Source: Powellomyces hirtus
Lineage: Eukaryota > Chytridiomycota > Chytridiomycetes > Spizellomycetales > Powellomycetaceae
Length of the DNA: 64,000 bases
Assembly (NCBI GenBank): GCA_025526995.1
Contig: JAHLKG010000007.1
Coordinates: forward strand, 310,001-374,000
Direction: 5' to 3'
The notes below the pieces were generated by a model. It did no database searches. It was not told the DNA's origin and was given only the letters and a program-made list of their open reading frames with translations. Every line of letters begins with the position of its first letter. Position 1 is the first letter of the stretch. Made by a program: the position numbers and the translations under genes. Below, in pieces: positions 21,033-28,928 of this stretch.

Positions 21033-21461
21033 ATGGCACGTCAGCGTAAAAAATCGAAAGTTGCCACAAGTCGTCGCCGTCCAACTTTTAGGTCTGAAGA
21101 TCCTGCAGACAAAGCTCACTATCATCTCAATGGAATAAAATACAACATTGTGGATCGGCTGTTCAATAAAAAGAGCGGGACATTCTACCTGGGTCCGGAG
21201 AGGCAGAAGCTTAACTACGTCCTTGGAAAGATTGAGTACCATACTAAGGAACTCAAGCAGCTGTGTGAGCAAGATGTCTCTGTATCCCCTGTTACGCCTA
21301 GTGATATTTGCTCATGCAACTCATGCAAAGGTGGTCTAATTGGTCTTGTTGACAAATTACTCGATCTATTGCACGATGTATCGGCATTAACGGAGGACGA
21401 ATTACAGATTAAGCTATGGAACGTGCAACATTATGTTGTTGCAAATTGGTGGTTGGACTAG
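21033..21461 (+). CDS. Hypothetical viral-island protein, basic, Cys-cluster (142 aa)
   Basis: Not recognised. Intron-free ORF with a strongly basic N-terminus (MARQRKKSKV..SRRRP) that could be a nuclear signal or nucleic-acid-binding arm, a central IKYNIVDRLFNKKSGTFYLG and LNYVLGKIEYHTKELKQL helix, a CSCNSCKGG cysteine cluster that might bind metal, and a helical C-terminus ending NWWLD. Stop is TAG. Next to it, tail to tail 14 bp away, lies the 93-residue minus-strand ORF. Composition and compact packing match the other island ORFs, not the spliced host genes. Function unknown; a core or DNA-binding virion protein is only a guess. Confidence 0.6.
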   Translation: MARQRKKSKVATSRRRPTFRSEDPADKAHYHLNGIKYNIVDRLFNKKSGTFYLGPERQKLNYVLGKIEYHTKELKQLCEQDVSVSPVTPSDICSCNSCKGGLIGLVDKLLDLLHDVSALTEDELQIKLWNVQHYVVANWWLD

Positions 21462-21475
21462 ACCTCGACACTTCT

Positions 21476-21757
21476 TCATTCTTTCTTGTCCGTCTGGTCG
21501 CCAAAAACAACAACGGGCTCTTCTTTCGTTGCTGCCTTCTTCTGGGCTGCCTTCCGTTTCCTTAAAGGCTTTGGTTTGGATTCGCGCAAGAGTTCCTCCA
21601 CGCGGTTTTCTGCCAAGTCTTTGTAAAATGCGTCTAGGATTTCCCTACAAACGTTCTCAGGGACATTGGAAAACACTGGATCGTCTTCAAACGTTTTAAT
21701 AATAGCGTCCACGGATTCCTTGTCTTTAAATGTAGATGTCTCTCTGTTAAAATACAT
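21476..21757 (-). CDS. Hypothetical viral-island protein with Lys-rich tail (93 aa)
   Basis: Not recognised. ATG at 21757, TGA at 21476. The N-terminal two thirds is predicted helical and acidic (FKDKESVDAIIKTFEDDPVF, VCREILDAFYKDLAENRVEE); the C-terminus is a Lys/Arg/Ala-rich tail (KPKPLRKRKAAQKKAATKEE) then an acidic end. A TATAAACAAGA box sits a few bases upstream of the ATG, shared with the 113-residue ORF. The bipartite acidic/basic layout could suit a small nucleic-acid-associated or scaffold protein, but there is no family match I can name. Confidence 0.55.
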   Translation of the reverse strand: MYFNRETSTFKDKESVDAIIKTFEDDPVFSNVPENVCREILDAFYKDLAENRVEELLRESKPKPLRKRKAAQKKAATKEEPVVVFGDQTDKKE

Positions 21758-21760
21758 GTT

Positions 21761-21772
21761 GTCTTGTTTATA
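21761..21772 (-). promoter_or_regulatory. Short-leader promoter motif TATAAACAAGAC
   Basis: Read on the minus strand, it lies 3 bp before the ATG at 21757. It matches TATATAACAAGA at 22352-22363, which lies 13 bp before another island ORF. AT-rich boxes this close to the start codon are typical of late promoters of cytoplasmic or virophage-type DNA viruses; that comparison is inference. Confidence 0.5.
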
Positions 21773-21786
21773 ACCATTTAAAAAGT

Positions 21787-22074
21787 TTATTCACGCGGTT
21801 GTACGCAAGCTGTCCTGTTGCCGTTGCCATGTGTTAGCTTTGATGTTGTGAGAGAACATGTTGCTCTGACTTGCCTTTTTGTAAATTGTTCTGCGTTGTT
21901 TTGGACGCATTTCAAGAGCTCAATGGCGCGTGTGAGGTCCAGCTCCATTTCCTGGAGCTGGTCGAACATGGGTAAATCTTCCGCATAGTAGTCGGCTGTT
22001 GTAATTTCGACTTCTACAAGCACGTCCGTAACAAGGGATATAATGGTTTTCAAGTGCTCTACAGATACTGTCAT
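21787..22074 (-). CDS. Hypothetical viral-island helical protein (95 aa)
   Basis: Not recognised. Start chosen at ATG 22074, preceded by an A-rich leader (ACAAAAAACAAAC); an upstream extension of the frame has no ATG. The product is almost wholly predicted helix: VSVEHLKTIISLVTDVLVEV, FDQLQEMELDLTRAIELLKCV, then a polar tail ending QPRE. TAA stop. It is co-directional with the 93-residue ORF 30 bp downstream, so the two may be expressed together. Coiled-coil or scaffold roles are possible but unsupported. Confidence 0.5.
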   Translation of the reverse strand: MTVSVEHLKTIISLVTDVLVEVEITTADYYAEDLPMFDQLQEMELDLTRAIELLKCVQNNAEQFTKRQVRATCSLTTSKLTHGNGNRTACVQPRE

Positions 22075-22172
22075 GTTTGTTTTTTGTAACGTAACAAGTT
22101 CCAAGAACGCGTTCGATTTCTAAGCTTGGCTGTCATTAGTAAGATAAACGCGTTTTCCAACAAGAGTGTCAA

Positions 22173-22358
22173 ATGAATGATTCCGTTGGCAAACAAGATG
22201 CCAAGAACTCTTATGGTTCTAGAAAGATAAGATACCCAATCAAAATCTTCCCAGTAAAAACACCCAACAGTTTAAACAAATTGGTGGTCAGTCCTTTTCG
22301 TCGCAGGGAAGGCAGTTTTGCGTCTGTGCCCAGGACGTATAAGCTTCAATATATATAA
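22173..22358 (+). CDS. Possible small basic island protein (61 aa)
   Basis: ATG at 22173, TAA at 22358. It is divergent from the 95-residue ORF with about 100 bp between starts. Lys/Arg-rich throughout (GSRKIRYPIKIFPVKTP, VSPFRRREGS). Its stop overlaps the TATATAA promoter motif of the next ORF, typical of tight viral packing, but it is short enough to be chance. Confidence 0.35.
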   Translation: MNDSVGKQDAKNSYGSRKIRYPIKIFPVKTPNSLNKLVVSPFRRREGSFASVPRTYKLQYI

Positions 22359-22363
22359 CAAGA
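22352..22363 (+). promoter_or_regulatory. Short-leader promoter motif TATATAACAAGA
   Basis: 13 bp before the ATG at 22377, followed by an A/C leader (AAACAAAACAACA). Same box as at 21761-21772 on the other strand. Confidence 0.5.
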
Positions 22364-22376
22364 AAACAAAACAACA

Positions 22377-22718
22377 ATGGACGCTCCTGCAAACGCGTTT
22401 AAGATTCCCTGCTGCAACGAGGCTGAGTTTTTAAATTTGGCAATACAATTTCGTGACCTGAGTGATGTCATGGTAATCGTCGAACGAACAGTAGCCAACA
22501 GAGGCTTATTTCAAAAGTTGCTGAACATGACATCCTTCAAGAACAACCATAAGGAGAAGATGCTTTGGAAAAATCACAAAAAGTCATATGTAGCATTCCT
22601 TGATTTTCCTCCAGACAATGGTGGCGCGCACAAATTACTCATCTTTGGCTTATACCAATGCAAGCAAAGTAAGATCATGGGGTACCTTGAAATTGGTTAC
22701 ATTGACGAGGAGTATTAA
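22377..22718 (+). CDS. Hypothetical viral-island protein (113 aa)
   Basis: Not recognised. Intron-free, ATG 22377, TAA 22716-22718. It has an N-terminal FKIPCCNEAEFLNLAIQF, a helical VMVIVERTVANRGLFQKLL, a basic centre (FKNNHKEKMLWKNHKK) and alternating strand-like C-terminal segments (YVAFLDFPP, KLLIFGLYQC, MGYLEIGYID). Its stop shares the palindromic TTAA with the stop of the large minus-strand fibre frame, so the two genes overlap tail to tail by 4 bp. Mixed alpha/beta fold likely; no function proposed. Confidence 0.55.
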   Translation: MDAPANAFKIPCCNEAEFLNLAIQFRDLSDVMVIVERTVANRGLFQKLLNMTSFKNNHKEKMLWKNHKKSYVAFLDFPPDNGGAHKLLIFGLYQCKQSKIMGYLEIGYIDEEY

Positions 22719-23521
22719 GAGGCGGCTATCAACTGACCGGACAATCTGGAAATAGAATTCCAATCCAAACCAGCGGTGTAGCAAGCAATTGTAGGGTTGA
22801 ATTTTAACGAAATTATATCATTCGCGTTCAGCAACAAATGAAATGAGCCTTGCACGGTTGAGTATTGGTTAGGGAACTGTGCATTAATGGTTGCTTGAGT
22901 GCTGATACGGACTGGAGGGAGCTCTCCATTAATGTCAATGCAGAACATAATGTTATTGTTTCCTGTAAAGTTGGTCAATCCAATCGAAACGTGGAATTGC
23001 CAAAGACCTGTTTTTGGAATGACGTAGTCAGAAGTTCCATTGCGCCATCCAGACTGAGCCCCTTTATTGTATCTAGTTGTTGTTGTCATTGTAACTTTGG
23101 TTACAGCGTTGGCTGGTAGATTTTGATAAGAGGTTATTTGCATATTATCGACAATGAAAAACGTGGGTGCTTTTGAATCCACGGATCCATTAACCGTCAG
23201 ATTACCTACTCCATCCAATCGAGCAATTTGAGTTGTTCCTCCGTACCATTTGAAACCTAAAGTTGCATTTGTATTAGGAACCGAATTCCAAACATGATTC
23301 CCTTCCATTCCAATCGCATAATCTACTGCGGTTCCAGACACTTCTGGGAAGAGGACGATTTTGGTTCCAGTGGACCGTGTTGAAAATGTTGGCGCTTGAA
23401 CTCCAGTAGTAGAGTAATGAATCAAGTTTGACGCCCCGTTTGTAAGATTCAACAGTACTCCTCTAAGCATCATCTTTCCAGTCATATCGATGTTTGCCAC
23501 ATCGGTTTCGCTTTGACCAGC
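22715..23521 (-). CDS. Fibre protein, part 3: C1q/TNF-like trimeric head
   Basis: 268-residue C-terminal portion of the giant fibre frame, in the same reading frame as part 2 and separated from it by one TAG (23524-23522). It starts AGQSETDVANIDMTGK; the first ATG is a few codons in. After a fibre-like region (KAPTFFIVDN at about 100) the last 155 residues have the pattern of a C1q/TNF-like jelly roll: WRNGTSDYVIPKTGLWQFHV, NNIMFCIDING, STVQGSFHLLLNANDIISLK, and terminal SRLSGQLIAAS. Such heads trimerise and bind receptors. In viruses and phages of many kinds receptor-binding heads sit at fibre tips. Head assignment is by pattern only. Stop TAA overlaps the neighbouring gene's stop. Confidence 0.6.
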   Translation of the reverse strand, partial: AGQSETDVANIDMTGKMMLRGVLLNLTNGASNLIHYSTTGVQAPTFSTRSTGTKIVLFPEVSGTAVDYAIGMEGNHVWNSVPNTNATLGFKWYGGTTQIARLDGVGNLTVNGSVDSKAPTFFIVDNMQITSYQNLPANAVTKVTMTTTTRYNKGAQSGWRNGTSDYVIPKTGLWQFHVSIGLTNFTGNNNIMFCIDINGELPPVRISTQATINAQFPNQYSTVQGSFHLLLNANDIISLKFNPTIACYTAGLDWNSISRLSGQLIAAS

Positions 23522-26500
23522 CTATCGAGTAAAGAAGATAAACGGTGTTCCGCCGGCTCCCAAACCCCTACCGTCGATACGGAGGGCAGCCGCTCCACTT
23601 GTCGTAATAGGTGTGTGGCGGAAATTAACCCCGAGGTTGAGGAGTGGTGTAGAACCCCCTACTTCAGTCGTTATACCACAAGGTACTGTTGCCGTCCCAA
23701 TGTTGATGGATTTCTGAACGCTTAGGCCTCCAGCTATCTGGAGAGCGCCGGTGGTAGAAGAGGTGGATTCGGAAAGTGTTCCTAAGATAACATTGTTGGT
23801 ATCGGCCTGAATCCGGAAACCTAGACCGGCCCCATTTCGGCCTTGGAGTAAGAGGTCACCAATGTCGTTTCGTATAGTCGTATTGTTAACGCCACCATCT
23901 GCGGTTCTGGTTGAACTACTGATAAATATGTTTAGGTTACCAATATCGTTTCCTATAACCAGATTGTTGTAGGCGGCATTTCCGTTACTTAGATTTTTGA
24001 ACACACTGGTCCTACCTCCATTGAAAGATCCTTGTGAAGCAAGGGTTCCGGTCATACCAACAACTCCACCAACCTGTAGAGATCCTGTAGCGCCAACACC
24101 TCCAGCAATCTGAAGCGCACCGCTTGATGCCGAAACGGAATCCTCAGTGGAGGTAATCTTTACTGCAGAGTGATCGAGGGCCAGGGGGAACCCGGCGGTC
24201 GTTGTTGTGAGACTAAAGGAAAAGTTACAAAAGGTAAAAGGTGTTCTTGTTTTGAGACATACAAGCCTTATGTACTTAAAGGAACCTGCTGTAAAGTTTA
24301 GCGTATGACTCGGAACGTCTGGGATATTATCTTGGTCGACAGCCACCGTCATGGTCCCGGTTGATTGTCCAACTAAAACCGCGATTCTCAGAGGCATTGA
24401 TGGAGAAGGTTCGCCTAGCCTTTGATAAATTGTTACTGAAGAGATCGTTCGAGGAGCGGGCAGTTCGACTGCTATCCACTCTCCAGGAACAAAGGTCGTA
24501 TTATTGTTAATCCAGGAGACTGTAGAAGTAGTATATACACCAGTCGTCGAGTTGTAAGTATTGGCTCCTGACACCCATGGAGCAGTTAGCCGCTCGGATT
24601 TAAAACCCTTGAAAGCCTCGTAACCCGCCGAGTGGAAACTTGATGCATTCACGTTATAGGTTCCGTTTAGGTACTCCCAAGAGGTTGTGGTAGAGTTGGC
24701 CGCTGTGAGAGCAGCTCCACCCACTGGAGGCAATGTTACAGGAACCGTATCCGACCCTTTTATCTTCCTCCAGACTGTAATCTCTTCGGATGTACTGCCT
24801 CCGGTTTCTAGAGACGTGACTCGACCGGTGAGATTCGTGACATTAGTGTTGGTAGAACTTAAGGATGTTATGGAGGCAAATGATCCGTCAACATAGGTTT
24901 TGTTAACAAGATGGTTACCCAGAGTAGGCGCAGTGGCTACTGTAAGGTTTCCACTGTTGACAACCATACCTCCGTCAAATATATCTACCACTGATGCATT
25001 TGTATTGGTCCCCAGACGAATCACTTTCGAGTTTGACACTCTGATGATGGCATCGCCAGTTTGCGCATTTGAAAACCATTGTGTATTTGACCCACAACGT
25101 CCAAAGGATACGTTATCTGCTAGAGACAGCGCTACACTTCCAGTGTTGGTTATGTTGATGTAACCATTGACCGATAATGCTGTAAGAGTCCCAACGGAAG
25201 TTATCTGCGTTTGGGCCGGATTTACAGATATCGTTGCTCCAGTTTTGGTAAGACCAGTCCCTGCAGTGATTGTATCCTGCTTAGAGGTGGAGAGGGCATC
25301 AACAGATGCTTTTGTTGCTATGATTGCGGCATTGTACCCTAGAACGCTGTTGGCCAAAGTAATCCCTGCAGTGACTGAGAGCAAATTTTGCTTCCCGGTT
25401 TGGAGCGATGTTATTGAGGTCTCCGCGGTGCCAATACAAGTAGTCAAGGCATCTGTGCTTGCTTTAGTAGAGATGACACTGGTATCGAATGCAAGCACAC
25501 TATTCACCAAAGTCAAGCCTGATGAAACACTTAATGTATTCTGCTTACCAGTAAGCGTACTTTCTGCACTTGTAACTCGTGTTGTAAGCGATGTCAGATT
25601 GGTGTTTGTGGTTCCCAAGTTTGTAACAGTTGCATACATAGCGTCGGTGAATGTTTTGTTCACAAGATGAGCTCCAATTGTAGGAGCTGCCTCGGCAGTT
25701 ATTGTCTTTGAAAAGGTTGCATTGGATCCTGTTAAACCATTTCCAATAAACAGAGGTTTGTTAATCGTTACGGAATCCAATGGAGTGAATAGGTCCACGC
25801 GGACTCCGCAGTAATTGTAGTTTCCACCATTGGTGAGACATACCAGCCTAATGTAAGAGTATGCTGCAGTGTTCGTCGAGGTAAACCATTTCGGATCACA
25901 GTTGGAATTGCTCCATCCAACTGGTGTTGCTTGATGATACAACAGATTCCAAGTTGATCCATCGTTCGAACCTAATATGGCGAATGTCTGGGGCATCCCA
26001 AGGATGTTGCCTCCATCCCTATAGCGCAGCCTTGTAGCAGAGATACTTTTCGCTGTTGGGAGCTGGATCTGTATCCATTTGCCCTTGTATGAAACTCCCG
26101 CTGCTGTGGTTTCAGTGTTACGACTTGATACACCTGCAGCGGTGTAAACATTAGTGATCCACAAACTCGAACCCCAGTTAGCAAACGCCTTGTGAGACCT
26201 GTTAACGTTATCACTGTGTGAACAGGATATAACATACGTACCATTCCCCCAAGCCTCCCCGGACACGGTGGTTGTCGAGGGCTCACTATCTGTAAAGAAG
26301 ACCGTGGAGGGAACCCATCGCTGCATACCAAACACGATGTCTCCTATGGCAGAGATTGTCTCTGATTGGTACGGGTTAATTGAGATAATGTTGCTATTTT
26401 TGAGGAGTCCTTTTCCAACGGTTATGGGGCTGTTACTTTCCAAAATCGACTCTTTGGCTTCCACAGCATCCAGAGCGATTTCTGCCCCATAAAGTCGCCC

Positions 26501-27232
26501 GCCGTGGTTGGCGACTGATGACTCAGCCATAAGCAGACGCGTGTCCAAAGGCTCGACAACGTTGGATACTGTTTCGATCGTCCAAGGCCTCGATATCTTT
26601 TCTTCGAACTCCCAAGTCTTTTCCAAGTTCATTCCATAGCACCACCTGCCAACCCTTACGTCCTCTGGCCATGAGTCGAACATCAATGTTGTACGTCTGG
26701 TGTCTTTGTCCGAGTGGATCACAACATTGGATCCTTCAGACCAGATGTAGTTTCCATCATCATCAAGTTCGTAGATTGGATTTCCATTCTTGTCAACTTG
26801 ATCAGTACCGTCTGCATTCTTCTTCTTCTTGCGTTCCCGTTGGTACCCGAATATTACTGCAAACCCACCGAGGAAACCAAGGAGAGAAGGGAGGACTCCG
26901 ATAATTGGAAAGATTGGCACCAGGGGTGGTATGGGTGGAATTGGGGGGATTGGAATGAGTGGAATTGGAAAAATCAGACTTGTAGGACTTGTCGTCTGTA
27001 CGACTTCATTGTTTTCATTCTTCAGTGTATCGTCTTCATTGTCCGTCTTCTTTTCATCATCGTCGTCGTCATTTTGTTTCAAATTTTGGCTCGAGATCGT
27101 CCAGCCCATTGCAGGTGATCCAAAAACACTTATACCTGTCCCAGCACGAATCTGTGTTGTATTGGAAATCGTCTTGCCTGCAATTGAAATCCCTGCCCCC
27201 CCCGAGTAAGGAGTCTCCTCTGGGATGTTCAC
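23522..27232 (-). CDS. Fibre protein, part 2: membrane-like Pro/Ile segment, two discoidin-like modules, fibre repeats
   Basis: 1236 codons bounded by in-frame TAG codons (27235-27233 and 23524-23522) and open throughout. It begins without an ATG (VNIPEETPYSGGAGISIAG). Residues about 40-70 are acidic/Asn-rich. About 80-128 is a hydrophobic Pro-Ile run (PIPLIPIPPIPPIPPLVPIF, then LLGFLGGFAVIFGY) ending in RERKKKK, which could be a membrane or lipid-associating segment. Residues about 309-480 and 847-1010 resemble F5/8C (discoidin, galactose-binding-like) modules: KWIQIQLPTAKSISATRLRY, FAILGSNDGSTWNLL, YSYIRLVCLTN; and WIAVELPAPRTISSVTIYQR, FKYIRLVCL. Between and after are fibre repeats (HLVNKTFTD, ITSVGTLTALSVNG, ALQIAGGVGATGSLQVGG) of a kind common in tail fibres of phages and of large DNA viruses. 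A carbohydrate-binding adhesion function is inferred. Confidence 0.65.
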   Translation of the reverse strand: MNIPEETPYSGGAGISIAGKTISNTTQIRAGTGISVFGSPAMGWTISSQNLKQNDDDDDEKKTDNEDDTLKNENNEVVQTTSPTSLIFPIPLIPIPPIPPIPPLVPIFPIIGVLPSLLGFLGGFAVIFGYQRERKKKKNADGTDQVDKNGNPIYELDDDGNYIWSEGSNVVIHSDKDTRRTTLMFDSWPEDVRVGRWCYGMNLEKTWEFEEKISRPWTIETVSNVVEPLDTRLLMAESSVANHGGRLYGAEIALDAVEAKESILESNSPITVGKGLLKNSNIISINPYQSETISAIGDIVFGMQRWVPSTVFFTDSEPSTTTVSGEAWGNGTYVISCSHSDNVNRSHKAFANWGSSLWITNVYTAAGVSSRNTETTAAGVSYKGKWIQIQLPTAKSISATRLRYRDGGNILGMPQTFAILGSNDGSTWNLLYHQATPVGWSNSNCDPKWFTSTNTAAYSYIRLVCLTNGGNYNYCGVRVDLFTPLDSVTINKPLFIGNGLTGSNATFSKTITAEAAPTIGAHLVNKTFTDAMYATVTNLGTTNTNLTSLTTRVTSAESTLTGKQNTLSVSSGLTLVNSVLAFDTSVISTKASTDALTTCIGTAETSITSLQTGKQNLLSVTAGITLANSVLGYNAAIIATKASVDALSTSKQDTITAGTGLTKTGATISVNPAQTQITSVGTLTALSVNGYINITNTGSVALSLADNVSFGRCGSNTQWFSNAQTGDAIIRVSNSKVIRLGTNTNASVVDIFDGGMVVNSGNLTVATAPTLGNHLVNKTYVDGSFASITSLSSTNTNVTNLTGRVTSLETGGSTSEEITVWRKIKGSDTVPVTLPPVGGAALTAANSTTTSWEYLNGTYNVNASSFHSAGYEAFKGFKSERLTAPWVSGANTYNSTTGVYTTSTVSWINNNTTFVPGEWIAVELPAPRTISSVTIYQRLGEPSPSMPLRIAVLVGQSTGTMTVAVDQDNIPDVPSHTLNFTAGSFKYIRLVCLKTRTPFTFCNFSFSLTTTTAGFPLALDHSAVKITSTEDSVSASSGALQIAGGVGATGSLQVGGVVGMTGTLASQGSFNGGRTSVFKNLSNGNAAYNNLVIGNDIGNLNIFISSSTRTADGGVNNTTIRNDIGDLLLQGRNGAGLGFRIQADTNNVILGTLSESTSSTTGALQIAGGLSVQKSINIGTATVPCGITTEVGGSTPLLNLGVNFRHTPITTSGAAALRIDGRGLGAGGTPFIFFTR

Positions 27233-28813
27233 CTAAATCGTGTTATTTGAGATTGTAACATTTTGGCCAGCTGTGTACGGTTTCAATGTTGTAGACACAG
27301 TGTTCCCTGACACTTGGATGTGTTCGCTCCCCTGCAGATCGAGTGCGACACTGTTACCTGTTCTCTTTAACCCATTTTCAAAGGTCATGTTTTCCTTTAT
27401 TGTGTTAAGTCCTACCTTCTCTAACGCCCCCTCGACATTGAGCGCCAGGACCACATCGTTGTTGGTTCCCTCTCGAAGGCGTACTCCATTAGCAGATTGG
27501 AAAATGTAGCCACCGCTAATCTTGCCGTTTCCATCGATCTTTACAGATGACCCGTTTACCAAAGGTGACACGTTTACACCTAGATTATTGTTAGCATCAA
27601 CTTGCAATGTGGCATCCGTGCGAACATTAAGAAGACGTTTATTATTGGTTTCTGGTGCTACATCAATAGCTGAGCCAGACTGTATGTATTGAGCTACATA
27701 CGACTGCGTTACAGCCTCGTTGGAATTAGGATTGAAATTTTGGTTCAGTTCTACATGCGGCACAGACAGCTCAGAAAGCGTGTCATTGTATTCAAATCGA
27801 CTTGATACGTTAAAGCCGTCAAAGACTCCATAGAACGGTATCTTATGGTTCCCTTTGGACTTGATAGCCAAGGCCTTGCCTCCAAACGTTGCAAGGGTGT
27901 TCTTCTGGGTAAAGTCATCACTTGTACGAAGCCGCAACAAAGTGATATCTGTGTCTGGAACTTCATCGGTAAGATCCGCTAAAGCATCGTAACCCAATTC
28001 TGTCAATTCATCCATTCCCATGTCAAAGATTCCACCGTTGTGCAAGGCACCCAAGGGCTTGAGCACATCCTCAGTATTACTGACAAGTTCTCCTTCCTCT
28101 ACTTTGAGACCTCGACCGTACTTGAAAGTAATTGACCCGTCCTCCCCCCGAGCGATTGGCTCCGTCAGAGTTTCCGGTACAACCGAAAGTTTCCCTTCAG
28201 TGTCAACAACAAGAGACTCGTCATAATTGAGTGTTAACTTACTGTCAGAATCTATGAATAAAGGATCAGAGTAATCTAGGCCTAACATACCATGTTGGAC
28301 CTTTAGTGACTCATCAAGCACTAGTTTCACACCGTTGGCGTCTCTGGCCAAAGGAGCCTGTAGTGTCTCCCTTACAACCGAGAGATCCCCATTGTTAATT
28401 TCCAACGAGTTGTCATAAAACATAGAGAGACCTTCTTCTGTAATACCAAAGGGGGCTGCTAGAGCAAGCTCCACTGTTTTGGAGTCTGTGTCGTGACTTA
28501 GTGGAAAGTCGTATTCGTCTGGTTTGAAGTCTAATGCACCCTCAGCTATCGATAGGTACTTGTCGTTTATCTCTAATCTAACAGTGGCAATACCGTCTTC
28601 TGTTGAGATTGTAATCGGATCTGTTGATGTTACATCATTAATCAAAAGTTCACCATTTTTGTTTTCCACGGTATCTGCAGCGATTTTTTGGAATCCAGTA
28701 ATCTTGCTATTGGCAGTGAATGCCTTCATGTTGCCCGAGACAACAGGACTGATCAGGTTGGTATCTTCTAGATTTCGCAAGCCGGACGATGTTCCACTGT
28801 TCAATCCGGACAT
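27233..28813 (-). CDS. Fibre protein, part 1: N-terminal tail and triple-beta-spiral-like shaft
   Basis: ATG at 28813 (MSGLNSGTSSGLRNLEDTNL); the frame also extends upstream without an ATG. 526 codons to the first TAG. From residue about 60 there are tandem units of roughly 15-20 residues with alternating hydrophobics and a turn (DESLKVQHGMLGLDYSDPLF, DESLVVDTEGKLSVVPETL, RGLKVEEGELVS), the pattern of shaft repeats in trimeric fibres of adenovirus/reovirus type. Later repeats (NKRLLNVRTDATLQVDANNN, GKISGGYIFQSANGVRLREG) are more phage-like. The last residues before TAG (GQNVTISNNTI) lead smoothly into the next frame, so the TAG is inside a repeat unit, not at a domain end. An AT-rich box (AAATATATCTC) lies about 30 bp upstream of the ATG. 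Confidence 0.65.
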   Translation of the reverse strand: MSGLNSGTSSGLRNLEDTNLISPVVSGNMKAFTANSKITGFQKIAADTVENKNGELLINDVTSTDPITISTEDGIATVRLEINDKYLSIAEGALDFKPDEYDFPLSHDTDSKTVELALAAPFGITEEGLSMFYDNSLEINNGDLSVVRETLQAPLARDANGVKLVLDESLKVQHGMLGLDYSDPLFIDSDSKLTLNYDESLVVDTEGKLSVVPETLTEPIARGEDGSITFKYGRGLKVEEGELVSNTEDVLKPLGALHNGGIFDMGMDELTELGYDALADLTDEVPDTDITLLRLRTSDDFTQKNTLATFGGKALAIKSKGNHKIPFYGVFDGFNVSSRFEYNDTLSELSVPHVELNQNFNPNSNEAVTQSYVAQYIQSGSAIDVAPETNNKRLLNVRTDATLQVDANNNLGVNVSPLVNGSSVKIDGNGKISGGYIFQSANGVRLREGTNNDVVLALNVEGALEKVGLNTIKENMTFENGLKRTGNSVALDLQGSEHIQVSGNTVSTTLKPYTAGQNVTISNNTI

Positions 28814-28905
28814 GTCTATAGTTACTAAGTAACAAGAGATATATTTCAGCTCATAGGAGCTTGTAAGCTTAGGTACACATGCTTGGACGCGTCGCGCCAC
28901 GGTAC

Positions 28906-28922
28906 GGTATGCTTTGCATACC
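28906..28922. repeat. Hairpin GGTATGC-TTT-GCATACC
   Basis: Perfect 7-bp stem with a TTT loop, immediately upstream (in minus orientation) of the fibre gene and 6 bp from a second hairpin with the same TTT loop. Could be a bidirectional terminator or an element-end signal. Confidence 0.7.
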
Positions 28923-28928
28923 GAGTGA

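Noticed and set aside
24687..25670. Plus-strand ORFs of 69-167 codons opposite the fibre gene
   Set aside because: Shadows of the fibre frame; hydrophobic mixed composition with no starts in good context.
22715..28813. Genome-wide UAG reassignment to explain the TAG codons in the fibre frame
   Set aside because: KDSR (1148-1150) and USE1 (32554-32556) end in TAG at family-appropriate C-termini, and the 142-aa island ORF also ends in TAG. Readthrough or mutation remains open, reassignment does not fit.
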